From: Paracyclopina nana
Taxonomy: Eukaryota; Arthropoda; Copepoda; Cyclopoida; Cyclopettidae
Direction: 5' to 3'
NCBI GenBank assembly: GCA_019096065.1
Contig: JAGUCH010000002.1
Span: 5,406,501 to 5,470,500 of the forward strand
DNA: 64,000 nucleotides
How positions within the stretch are numbered: position 1 is the first letter of the stretch; the number at the start of each line of letters is the position of its first letter. This document shows, one piece after another, positions 11,201-21,155 of this stretch. A model generated the notes under the pieces. It was not told where the DNA came from. It was given only the letters and a program-made list of their open reading frames with translations, and did not search any database. The translations under genes and the position numbers were made by a program.

Positions 11201-12627
11201 TTTGTTCCAATTTATATATTGTAGGACCGATTCCATCATCATTTCTAAAAGTGCACATAGATGTTTTATTAACTTTTACATGACAACGACTGGAAAGGAA
11301 AGGACAATTTTTTTGCTTCATTAGCAAAAAAAATTGACCAGAATTGCAGAAGTTGCTTATCCTACTATATTTGGAAAGAGCAATCTTGGTCGCATTGTAA
11401 GAACTCACCTCAAAAACGAGCAAAAAAGAGGCGAATTAAAAATTCTTGCATATCTTGCATTTTAATTAGCTCTCCAAGTCCAAAATGCTCTCAATGCAAT
11501 GATTTAAAAAAATCATTCTTGCACTTGGTCAGACTGCACTGTAGTAGGCTTCAAAACGTAGAATCAATCAAGCACTGCAGTTACTGAAGTGTTGATGAAA
11601 CTTATTTATCCAAAGGAATTTCTCGCTACATTATCTCTCTCTATATGCACTATATGTAGATGTGCTTTTTTTAATTTTTCAGATATGATAACTCTTCAAG
11701 CGAGTGAGCAATTCAGCCACTTAGCATTGAACTTGCCTGCGCAAATTACACCAGCAAGTAACACGAAAGCTCCCCATTTTTTAGCTTGGACATGATAAGC
11801 AAAAGACACGAGTGATGCCAAGATTCATTTCACTGCATAGATTGGCTGCTCAAATATACCTATATTGGGCCTATTCAATGCTTGTGTGCAAAACTGCTAA
11901 TTGAAGCATTTAATGAGAAAGAGCAATTGAAAGCTTATCATGATCAAAATAAAATATTCAAATTATGTGGACCAATTTTCGGGTACGCTCATCATAATTG
12001 ATGTTTTGCCTATTACAACAGGGTGTAACATTACATACTTATTTCAAGTTGCTCAGGGGAGCAACTAAAGCATCAACGCAAAAAGGCAACAGATAAAATC
12101 TAAAACCGACCCAATACGATGGCAATTAGAACGAGGCTTACGCGCCTCGCTTGAATTACTCACTGACAATTTGGAAGAAGGCCAACGCTAAGAGTAAACA
12201 AGGCAAATTCACTGACTTACTTGTTGATCTCCCTGCTCCGTTTAATAACAAACGGGTCGGGAATGGCTGACTCGTCACCGAGAGAGGTGAATGATTTGTA
12301 CATGGAGTCACTGTCTTCGTTGTCCTCATTGTCACTGTGTGCAGTTTTGGGCAATTTGTAGCGGTGCGATTGACCCCTGGAGGCCTCTATGCTCCCAACC
12401 CGCTCTGCCAAGTTGGCCACTGAGTCATTGAGTGAATCAACTCGTTTCACTAGGGGCAAAAGTCTTTGGATCAGTATAAACAACTCTTCCGTTTGCCCTT
12501 CTATGGGCAGTTTTCGGAATTCTTCCGAGTTGGTGGCGATCATGATGTCGTCTACGTTGAGCGAGGATTCAGTCTTGACCTCATTTGAGCTGTTGTCCCA
12601 CGAAGGTGACTTGTTGTGCCACCACAT
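8293..12627 (-). CDS. Shab: Voltage-gated potassium channel, Kv2 / Shab type
   Basis: Four exons read leftward, 12627..12221, 9840..9287, 9220..8684 and 8615..8293, keep frame and give 606 residues. An in-frame TAG precedes the ATG. The T1 tetramerisation domain starts at about residue 137 ([15 protein letters not shown]) and ends with the [14 protein letters not shown] zinc-binding signature of non-Shaker Kv channels. S4 carries the arginine ladder [20 protein letters not shown] near 399-418. The selectivity filter TVGYGD is at 483-488, and S6 has the PIP gate motif ([11 protein letters not shown]). These match the delayed-rectifier Shab family, plasma membrane of excitable cells. The cytoplasmic tail is only about 75-80 residues, much shorter than in fly or vertebrate Kv2. 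The 2.38-kb first intron contains two MITEs. Confidence 0.92.
10567..10862 (+). mobile_element. hAT-like MITE, family B, copy 2 (Kv2 intron 1)
   Basis: 296-bp copy, strongly similar to 6062-6358 along its length. It is flanked by TACGTAAC (10559-10566) and TAAGTAAC (10863-10870), a 7/8 target duplication. It ends in the same TAGAGC TIR and carries the same GGCCGGCCGGCC core. It lies inside the first intron of the Kv2 gene. Confidence 0.75.
10889..11151 (-). mobile_element. hAT-like MITE, family B, diverged inverted copy 3
   Basis: Reverse-oriented, diverged copy: AAAGGTGGCCGGCCGGCC is the reverse complement of the family core, and the far end reads GCATCAAAATTT...CTGCTCTG. ACTCATCC and GCTCATCC flank it (7/8). 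With copy 2 it forms an inverted pair separated by about 26 bp. Confidence 0.55.
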
Positions 12628-13706
12628 AAAAAATGACTAGATTTTGTTGGCCTCCACCTGACTTATTTGACCTAGGAATGCTACAAATTGTTTGGCTTTC
12701 AAAATGCTTTCACTTGTGCTCTGTATACATGTTGGCCAAGCTACGTACTAACGCTAATACACTTTGCGAAGGCCCCTTGAGTGAGAGTCGACCCACAACA
12801 TACAGTACGTCAAGCAGTAATATCCTCGCTTACACTCCCCGAAAATCAACCTTCAAATTCCAGGCCAGTTTTTACCAATGAAAAGTGAACATTGGCAACT
12901 CTTTCTCATGATCACCGATGTGTTTGCGCACTTATGCACTCAGCAATTGAATTAATCAAAATTGCCTAAATTGCTGTCATTGTAATACACGTGTGTAAGG
13001 CACCTTTCTTTCTGCCATAGTGCTTAAGAATTCAGATAAAGTGCACGCTAGGCTGGCAGGGCGAGCTAAATTGCTATTGCAAATCACAATTGGGAGCCAT
13101 ACTCGCTCAAAGGCTTTTAAATGACTCACCGACCAAAAAAGTGCAACAAGTACTCGCGAGCACATGGGTTTGCATCAGGGTCAGATTGATTGCCAGCACT
13201 CTGTGAAAAGAAAGGCGCCTGTATTTTCATATGTGCGTTGAGCCTCAATTCTCGCTGACGGCGATAAAAGCAAACTTTTCAACTTGAATATTTTGTTTTT
13301 GTTTCCACGAGAACTGCGAAGGTTGCGCGAGAATTTCTCATTAATTTCCGATATAGCGTAACGGGCAGATTTTTACGCAAACAATGTGTGCTCTCTGCTC
13401 AGTTTGTGTGCAGCAGAGGAGAAACCATTAGTTGTGAAACTCGGCCAATGCAGGCCATTATTGAGCCTTTTTACAAGGCTCGTTATGAAGCTTTCCTGTA
13501 AAATACTGCATGCAAGCTCAGACCACGGCCATGATCGACCACTTACAAAGCTAACAACGTATGCGACAACATGCTAGAATATTAGTGCTCGCGACATTTT
13601 AACAATCATATTTTTTGTGTGTGATCAGGTTTCAAAGCCTTCACCTGGCAATGAAAACTCCTTTGATATTCAATCCTATCAATTCAGTTAGCTGACTTAT
13701 TCCAAG
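12628..13706. other. Divergent intergenic region, Kv2 (-) and secreted micro-exon gene (+)
   Basis: About 1.1 kb between the Kv2 start codon and the ATG at 13707. It presumably contains both promoters. No additional gene or recognisable repeat is seen; short open frames here have no coding character. Confidence 0.4.
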
Positions 13707-14914
13707 ATGAATACTTCAATCTGCCTGATAGCAATTTTGTCTTTGATCCATTTCTCTTTTGCGTATCCTGAGAATTTCAATAAGCATGGGCATAGCTCTG
13801 AAGAGGCTGCACTTTTCAAGCATGGGCATAGCTCAGAGGAAGTGGTATAGTCATTCTTTTGATCCTATTTTAGCCTCATCTCCACAAACCTCTTTAGAAC
13901 ATTATCTTGCCTAGACATAAACGGCATCCTTCTTTGGGGGTTGGAAACAAGGAGCCCGATTATACATTTCCCAGCAATGATGATGACTCAAAAGTAATTT
14001 AGTAGATTTTAAGATTTCGGCTGACGAGATAATTGGCTATGTTTTATATCGAGGAGGTTGAGAACGTCGAGTCGGGGGAAGTGTCAGGAGAAAGAGTAAG
14101 ACAATTCTTAAGAAGTAATTCTTTTTATGATGAACGATTATTCGGCTTAGGTTAAAAGCAAAGAGTTGGATGAAAAGAGAGAAGTAAAGTTTTATAGTTA
14201 AATTTGGGTTGAGAAAGTCTGACGCATCTTTTCATTCAGGACAGCATGGAAAAGACTGCTTCAAAAGAGCTAGAGCTTCCTGAGCCTTCTCGGGTAATAT
14301 TGTGCGTTTTGTAAAGCTAACAAGCCTCTATGTAACCTATATTAATTACAGGTAGAAGCAGCACCTGTTGAAATGGTAAGGAAATAGCAAATATATTCTG
14401 CTTTTGCTAGTTAGGCCATTAATTTTATAGGAGCCCAGTCAAGTTGACAATTTGAAGGTTGGAGATGATGTAAATATGCTTATTGGTGGCTGAATGTGGC
14501 TTTAGATTTAATTTTTACATGCTATTTTGAAGGTTGAATTTTCTGCCCAAATGAAGGATGGTGGGAGCATGAAAGTCGAACAATCCGTATAGAAATTAAA
14601 AAGTTAGCTGCTAATGCTATCCGTTTTCACTCACAAAAATTTCAGGCTATGGAACCCGAATCACAAAGAGTGGAAGAAAAAGAAAACGAAGTAACAAAGT
14701 TGATTTTAGCGCGGAAGATTTCTCTTAAAATATTTTCAATCATCTAAAGGACTTGAATGCTCAAATTGAGGCTAAAATGCTGAGTGACGCAGACAAGGCT
14801 TTTCAAGAGTTTGACAAGAGCGCAGGTGAGGCGCAGAAGCAAAATGAGGCGGTAGAGGCTGAAGTCATGAAGGATTTGGACGACCAAAATCAGCACCAAA
14901 TCAGAGACCAATAA
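13707..14914 (+). CDS. Predicted secreted acidic protein built from ten small phase-0 exons
   Basis: Proposed model from the sequence, with no known homologue. Exon 1 (13707..13844) encodes a signal peptide, MNTSICLIAILSLIHFSFA, then two copies of KHGHSSEE. It is followed by nine exons bounded by AG and GT: 13952..13993 (42 nt), 14054..14095 (42), 14151..14183 (33), 14240..14293 (54), 14352..14375 (24), 14431..14469 (39), 14533..14586 (54), 14646..14690 (45) and 14750..14914 (165, ending TAA). Every internal exon is a multiple of three and starts and ends between codons, so any subset can be skipped without a frame change. The product is 211 residues, very rich in Glu/Asp/Lys, with no cysteines outside the signal peptide. 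Exons 2 and 3 have weaker acceptors and are least certain. The design resembles micro-exon genes of schistosomes, by architecture only. Confidence 0.55.
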
Positions 14915-15299
14915 ATTGTTATTTCAATTCCTTCAAGTACGCAAGATTCAAAATCGCGAATTTTTTAAGGAATTCAAATGTCCTCAAGTAGCTCACGTGA
15001 ATCATTTCATTCATGTCTCGTCTGGCCTCCAACTCACTATCGGTCAAGCTCTCTATGTAACCTATATTAATTGCAAGTAGAAGCAGCACCTGTTGAAATG
15101 GTAAGGAAATAGGAAATATATTCTGCTTTTGCTAGTTAGGCCACTTATTTTATAGGAGCCCAGTCAAGTTGACAATTTGAAGGTTGGAGATGATGTAAAT
15201 ATGCTTATTGGTGGCTGAATGTGGCTTTAGATTTAATTTTTACATGCTATTTTGAAGGTTTTGGACGACCAAAATCAGCACCAAATCAGAGACCAATAA
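14876..15299 (+). repeat. Recent rearranged duplication of micro-exon gene 3' exons and NAA25 end
   Basis: Bases 14325-14532 (exons 6 and 7 plus intron) recur at 15049-15256. Bases 14876-15048 (end of exon 10 plus the last part of the NAA25 last exon) recur at 15261-15433. The few mismatches indicate recency. At the second junction TTTTGAAG|GTT is fused to the terminal exon, keeping phase 0, so 15257..15299 could serve as an alternative last exon. The NAA25 fragment at 14919-15048 is a truncated non-functional copy. Confidence 0.8.
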
Positions 15300-15303
15300 A
15301 TTG

Positions 15304-18300
15304 TTATTTCAATTCCTTCAAGTACGCAAGCTTCAAAACCGCGAATTTTTTAAGGAATTCAAATGTCCTCAAGTAGCTCACGTGAATCATTTCATTCATG
15401 TCTCGTCTGGCCTCCAACTCACTATCGGTCAAGCTCAAATCGGCCATTTTCTGTTCAGTTAAGACGTTGATGAGGTGGGTCTCGTAGTTCCCAATGAAAC
15501 TTTGAAGCTTTTTTAAGTGTTCAGTCACTAGATCTATGGTGTCATTGAGAGCTGCCACACTTTCAGGAAGACTTTTGTTCTTCTTTTTCTTCTTAGTGGG
15601 GTTAATGAATTTCTTACAAACCCCTGACAAAATGGCAAGTACACTAGCAGACTAAGAAAAAAGCTTTTTACGTGGAAGATTGCTAAAAGTAAAGAAAATA
15701 TCGGTAATTACCTCAAGTGTATTTATGAGCCGCTCAAAATGTTGCTCCCTGAACGAGTGGCTAAGATCTGGTTGACATTCCTCGATGGCTTTCTGCGTCA
15801 TAGTTCGAAACATAGTTACGGCCTTCATGATAGGCTCTTGGATATTCCCTCCCTTTTGGGCTTGAAGCACAGCCTTCAGTGCGTGAGCTAACAAAGCATT
15901 GTGCTCACCAGAAACATACAGGGCCAGCCTGGACCTATCTGGTCCTTGGACCGGACTCTCGAGGCTTTTGAAGTTAGGCGCTTCTTCACTGTGCTTGAGC
16001 AGCTCATCTGCTAAAGATTGAATCAAAGTCACCAATAGCTCTGTGTTTGAACCACCATTGGCATCTTTTTTTGGCGGATAAATGTCCTCTGAAAGGTACA
16101 ATGAGGCTGTCAACGACCGTAACAAGAGGCTCCTGTATTTGAGGAACTTCTGGTCTTGCAAGAAACTTTCACTGATCAAATCATCAGTGACACCCCTGAA
16201 AGGAACAAATATCAATGCCAACCAATGCGTATGCCATCATAAATATGAGCACTACCGATCAGACGAGTCCCATGAGACCATTACTTTGAAATCTCTATTG
16301 TCAGTCAAATCTGACCAAGGTATGTCATCTTTCTCTGGGTCGATTTCTTCAAGGGCTATAAGCTGTACAGCCAGCGAATGGCTTGTGATATCAAGCAAAA
16401 GATCCATAAGAGCTCTTTCCACGTGCAGAGTGGCGTAATGCTGAGATGATGCCAGTCTGTGCCGTAGGTTAATGAACTCGTCTATTTTGTCAAAAGAGCC
16501 ACAACGGTATGCAGAAATTAGGAAGTCAATGATCTGAAAAAGCTGTATCAGCAAGGAGGAAACATCGTAGCAATCTGGGGAAATACTTACATCCTTGTAG
16601 CTGGAAGTGAAGAACTTGAGTGATTGGCTGAATATTCTTAAGGCTGAATCAAAATGGCCGCATGTTTGAATATGCCTAGACAAAACGTAGCCCATTGAGT
16701 CCAGCTGGATGTACTTGAGCTCCAGAGCACTATGAACTTGAGAGGCAGCACCGACTGCTCCTATTTGATTCAAGAATTTGATCAGCAGCAGTCTGAGGTT
16801 GAATGAGGCAGGGCTGGTCTTTAGGGCCCCACTCAGATCAGTGACGGCCATCCAGAGGTGGTTGTCCTCCCTAGTTGCTAGCCAGGCGTCCCATAGCATG
16901 TGCGAGGAAAGGACCAGCAAGTTATCATAAGGCCTAATCACTGTAGCAGTATAGTCTGGATATTTGGCCAAGCAATTTTTGTACACCTTCCTTAGGGTAT
17001 TCACCAGAGCCATAGCGTCCTCAGATGTCATGTGCAAATGCTTGCCCATTAGCCTTTGAAGTCCTTGCCAACAAATGAACTTGCTTATGTCACCCTCCTA
17101 ATGAGAAATTGAGTATATGAGCATTTTCAAAAACATATTCCCACCCTTCAAGATGTCAAGCTTTTAAAGGCATCTAAATCGCTTTTGCAACTCAGCAAGT
17201 TCATTCAAAGGGTTCTTAAATGGTAACCGAATTTCTTAAATTGCAACTTACTGATGCAGGACAGTCAGATTCTACGTTGATTGACTCGTAGGTTTTAGCA
17301 AAGAACCGCTCAGCCTCATTTGACTCCAAGAGTGGAAGGTACAACTTCAGGTCATTGCCACAGCATGGTTTATCACCAAATGTTTCAAAGAATTGGATCA
17401 ACAAATTTGTCAGCTCTTCAGGCTTAGCAAAGCTATCCCGCCTCGCCAATAGCCTAGAGACAAGCTCAATGTGAGCCAGAAATGCGCCTCTGCATTTGGA
17501 GTGCAATTCCTTTAGACGTCTAATAAAATCAGCCGCTTCTTGCACTTGATCTAGGCTCAACATTGACGTGATGTAGTCGAGGTAAACATCCCAGCGATCA
17601 GGATGCGCGATGAGGATATTTTTGGCCAATTCTTTGACTTGATCCCATTGCTCCAACTTCTTTCGGTAGCTCAATGTGATTGACTCGACGTAGCCGCGTA
17701 AAGAAGTGGTAGCCTGCAACTTCCAACCGAGAGGCCCTTCTAGGACTTCAAGAGCTTCTTTGTACTTCGATTGCCTCTCCAAGACCATCAAGTACAACCT
17801 CGTTTCTTGCTCTTGGTCAATTTTGTCCACCATTTTGGCAATCATTCTTTCAGCCAGAGGCAAAATGACGGTCTTTGACATGTTTTCATCAGACTTGGCT
17901 TGCAGGACAACAGACATTACAGCCCAAAAGTAGTACGGAGTTTTGGCCTTTGCTTTGTACAAGGCCAAAGCAGCGGACTGTTGCTTTTTGTAGTCTCCAA
18001 CTCGCACATAGGACATAAACAGTTGGGACAAGTACTCCTCATTGTTGGGATCCAGTTGAGTAGCTTTTTCGAAGAGAGTGCATATCATGTGGACTAAGAA
18101 AAAACAATCCATGACAGAAAATAATGATCAACGCAGAAAGTTTAGAGCCACTTACGCTGCTGGGTCTCCCTGAAGGCCAGGGTTAAAGCTTGCAGAGCTC
18201 CATCGTCAGCAGTGCCTTCTTGTAAGATAGCTTCAAGAAGAGGCGAGGCTTCATCTTCACGGTTCATGCGAATCAAAGCCAAAGCTTTAAGTGCTTTTGC

Positions 18301-18518
18301 ACAAACAAAGTCGGGTTGCTTTTTCAGCACTCTATTGGCCTCATCTAACGCCGACTTGTTGTTTCCATTATCAAGAAAGTCTATGAAGGGATACACATGA
18401 AATTTCTTTCTTCCATGAATGGATAGAGCTTACCGTAAACTGGCCGTAGCCGTCGCTCAGCGACCGCACTTTGAACTTGAGCATTATTCTTGCCACCTTT
18501 TACGCCTTTGGGAGCCAT
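15304..18518 (-). CDS. NAA25: N-alpha-acetyltransferase 25, NatB auxiliary subunit
   Basis: Seven exons read leftward: 18518..18434, 18380..18156, 18093..17252, 17097..16591, 16533..16256, 16195..15712 and 15651..15304. They join in frame to 922 residues (human about 970). The start MAPKGVKGGKN leads to ERRLRPVYDFLDNGNNKSAL, the conserved NAA25/Mdm20 opening, followed by TPR-like helical repeats (VCAKALKALALIRM, EEYLSQLFMSYVRVGDY, KTPYYFWAVMSVVLQ). The C-terminus has a KKKKKNK tract. The protein is the ribosome-associated scaffold that, with catalytic NAA20, acetylates Met-Asp/Glu/Asn/Gln N-termini. The 57-bp intron at 16534-16590 is a multiple of three without stops and would be invisible to simple frame scanning. 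Its stop is 4 bp from the duplicated terminal exon of the convergent neighbour. Confidence 0.9.
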
Positions 18519-19110
18519 GTCAAAGGGAATTGTTCATGCTATTTCACAGAATTCTCAAAAGCCGAACAAAACGTGCTTGGGTTGGGTGATCGAGAACTTG
18601 GGTGGCAATCAAAAAGCGCCGAGTAGTACGGGCTACGTAAACAACGTCCAAGATTTCGTCCTAATCCGCTGCAAATCAAAAACCTTTCTCTTCTTAGCAA
18701 TTCATGAAATTTCGCTATCAGAGTCGTCAATTTTTCTCACGGTTTGCTACAACCATGAGAGGAATCTCTTTGGGAAAAAAAGCATGCTTTGCCTTAAACT
18801 TGCTAGCTCACACTTGATATGCGTAGATAGCTGAAAATAGCAAATATTTCTTCAACATTCAGTGCTCTATCAAATACTAAACTTTCGTTAAATTGCGATA
18901 GAATATAACAACGAGCAAATTTCACAATTTTTACCGATCCCGCCATTCATTCGTTTGAACGATAAAATTCGAATCATTGAAAGCTAGATTGTGGCATTAT
19001 ATTGGGTGATTCGGGTAGCTCTTGCGAAAAAAGAAGCTCATTAGGTAACTCTGCATGAAGTCAGCTGCACACGTGGTCAAATTTCAAAATTATCACTCTT
19101 ACTTCTAAAG
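18519..19110. promoter_or_regulatory. Bidirectional promoter region, NAA25 / ArgRS
   Basis: About 590 bp between divergent start codons of two housekeeping translation-related genes. No specific element could be assigned; no other gene is seen. Confidence 0.4.
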
Positions 19111-21132
19111 ATGGAGCTAGAGCAATTTGTGCAACGGGCTGACAAAGCTGAAAAGGAAATTGAAGTGTTGTCGCGTGAGCTGAGCCAGCTTTTGAAGCAA
19201 GGAGGGTCTCCAAGTGTTGCCCAATCGACCGGCGTATCTTCGGATGAATTGGACAAGTTGAAGGCTGAAAACTCTAAACTGAAGTATAGATTGGGTATTT
19301 TGCAAAGAGCCACAGCCGAAACCCAGTCTCGAAAGCAGCAAACGATGAAGAAGATTGCTGTAGACCCCATAGCCAACATGGTTTCGATCTTGAGCCGTCT
19401 TGAGGAGATCTTCAAGGAAGCTGTCGCCAAGTCTTTTCCTGACCTTCCAGATGCACCCTGTCCCATCACAGTTTCTAGCAAGCAAGGAGATTACCAATTC
19501 AACGGTGCCATGGCCATTGGTGGCCTTTTGAAAGGACAAGGCATAAAAACTATTCCGAGAGACGTAGCCTCTAAAATTGTGGGCAACATTGACCTACCTA
19601 CTCAAGATCTAATTGAAAAACTTGAAGTTGCCGGGCCTGGTTTTGTGAATATTTTCCTCAAAAAGTCTTTTGTTGCTAGCCAAATTATGGACCTACTTCA
19701 CTTGGGCGTGAGGCCTCCTCTGCTTGAAGAAGACCCCAAGTCTCACAAAGTTATTGTTGACTTCTCTTCGCCCAACATTGCTAAAGAAATGCACGTGGGT
19801 CACCTTAGGTCCACTATCATCGGCGACTCCATATCCAGACTCTTAGAATTCTTGGGCTATGATGTGCTCAGGTTAAATCACATCGGAGATTGGGGAACTC
19901 AGTTTGGCATGCTGATTGCTCACCTACAAGATATCTTTCCGAACTACGCCACAGAGTCTCCTCCCATCAGTGACCTTATGGCCTTCTACAAAGAATCCAA
20001 GCAAAGGTTTGATACTGACGAAGCCTTCAAAAAGAGGGCCTACGCCTGTGTTGTCAAGCTACAAAGTCATGAGCCCGACTACATCAAGGCCTGGAACTTG
20101 ATTTGTGATGTGTCGAGGCTTGAGTTTCACAAGGTGTATGAAAGGCTCGGCGTTAGATTAACGGAGCGAGGTGAATCCTTCTACCAAGACAGAATGAACG
20201 TGGTAGTCAAGCTTTTGGAAGAAAAGGGTGAGCTGCAGGAGGATGAAGGCAGGAAAATTATGTTTGCTCCCGGGCTAAATGTGCCATTGACAGTGGTCAA
20301 GTCAGATGGCGGTTACACCTATGACACCTCAGATATGGCTGCCATAAAGCAAAGGATCGACGAGGAAAAGGCCTCGAGAATTGTCTATGTAACTGATTCT
20401 GGCCAGGCCCCACACTTTGACCTGATCTTTGCTTGCTCCAAAAAAGTTGGCTGGTTGGGCAACACTCGGGCTCAACATGTTGGCTTTGGAGTGGTATTGG
20501 GCGAGGACAAGAAAAAATTCAAGACCAGGTCTGGTGACACTGTGAGGCTCGTGGAGCTTCTCGACGAAGGTCTGAAAAGGGCATGGGACAAACTCATCGA
20601 AAAAGAAAGAGACAAAGCTCTTACTAAGGAAGAATTGGAGGCAGCCCAAAAGGCCATTGCATATGGCTGCATCAAGTACGCTGATCTGTCGCACAATAGG
20701 AACCACGAGTATGTTTTCAGCTTTGACAAGATGCTCGAGGACAAGGGCAACACAGCAGTCTATATGCTTTATGCCTACACGAGGATCTGCTCAATCGCCA
20801 GGAATGCGAACGTGACCAATTTGGAAGATAGGGAAGTTGAAGTGAGCCTGGAGCACGAGAAGGAAACCAAACTGGCCAAGTTGTTACTCAGGTTCCCAGA
20901 GGTCGTCGCCAAGACCGCTGATGACTTGTTCCTACATACGCTCTGCGAGTTCATGTATGATGTGGCCACTGCCTTTTCAGAGTTCTATGATAACTGCTAT
21001 TGTGTGGAAAAGAACAAGAGTGGCGAAATCGTCAAGATCAACTTGGGCAGAATTGTTCTCTGTGAGGTGACAGCCAAGGTCTTGGCCAAGTGCTTTGACA
21101 TCTTGGGACTAACTCCAGTGCAGAAAATGTAA
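19111..21132 (+). CDS. RARS1: Arginyl-tRNA synthetase, cytosolic
   Basis: An intronless frame of 673 residues, similar to the roughly 660 of animal RARS1. Residues 1-75 are heptad-rich, like the leucine-zipper extension that anchors ArgRS in the multi-synthetase complex. The HIGH-like motif HVGHLRST begins at residue 228. The KMSKS position is KTRSGDTV (about 471), the non-canonical form normal for ArgRS. The C-terminal DALR anticodon-binding domain is evident ([20 protein letters not shown]). It charges tRNA-Arg with arginine. AATAAA follows the stop at 21137, and the kelch gene stop on the other strand begins 23 bp beyond. Lack of introns contrasts with most neighbours. Confidence 0.95.
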   Translation: MELEQFVQRADKAEKEIEVLSRELSQLLKQGGSPSVAQSTGVSSDELDKLKAENSKLKYRLGILQRATAETQSRKQQTMKKIAVDPIANMVSILSRLEEIFKEAVAKSFPDLPDAPCPITVSSKQGDYQFNGAMAIGGLLKGQGIKTIPRDVASKIVGNIDLPTQDLIEKLEVAGPGFVNIFLKKSFVASQIMDLLHLGVRPPLLEEDPKSHKVIVDFSSPNIAKEMHVGHLRSTIIGDSISRLLEFLGYDVLRLNHIGDWGTQFGMLIAHLQDIFPNYATESPPISDLMAFYKESKQRFDTDEAFKKRAYACVVKLQSHEPDYIKAWNLICDVSRLEFHKVYERLGVRLTERGESFYQDRMNVVVKLLEEKGELQEDEGRKIMFAPGLNVPLTVVKSDGGYTYDTSDMAAIKQRIDEEKASRIVYVTDSGQAPHFDLIFACSKKVGWLGNTRAQHVGFGVVLGEDKKKFKTRSGDTVRLVELLDEGLKRAWDKLIEKERDKALTKEELEAAQKAIAYGCIKYADLSHNRNHEYVFSFDKMLEDKGNTAVYMLYAYTRICSIARNANVTNLEDREVEVSLEHEKETKLAKLLLRFPEVVAKTADDLFLHTLCEFMYDVATAFSEFYDNCYCVEKNKSGEIVKINLGRIVLCEVTAKVLAKCFDILGLTPVQKM

Positions 21133-21155
21133 AGAAAATAAAGCTGTCTTTTATT

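Noticed and set aside
19077-19539. Antisense open frames opposite ArgRS.
   Set aside because: Shadow frames of a strongly coding gene with no independent start or domain.
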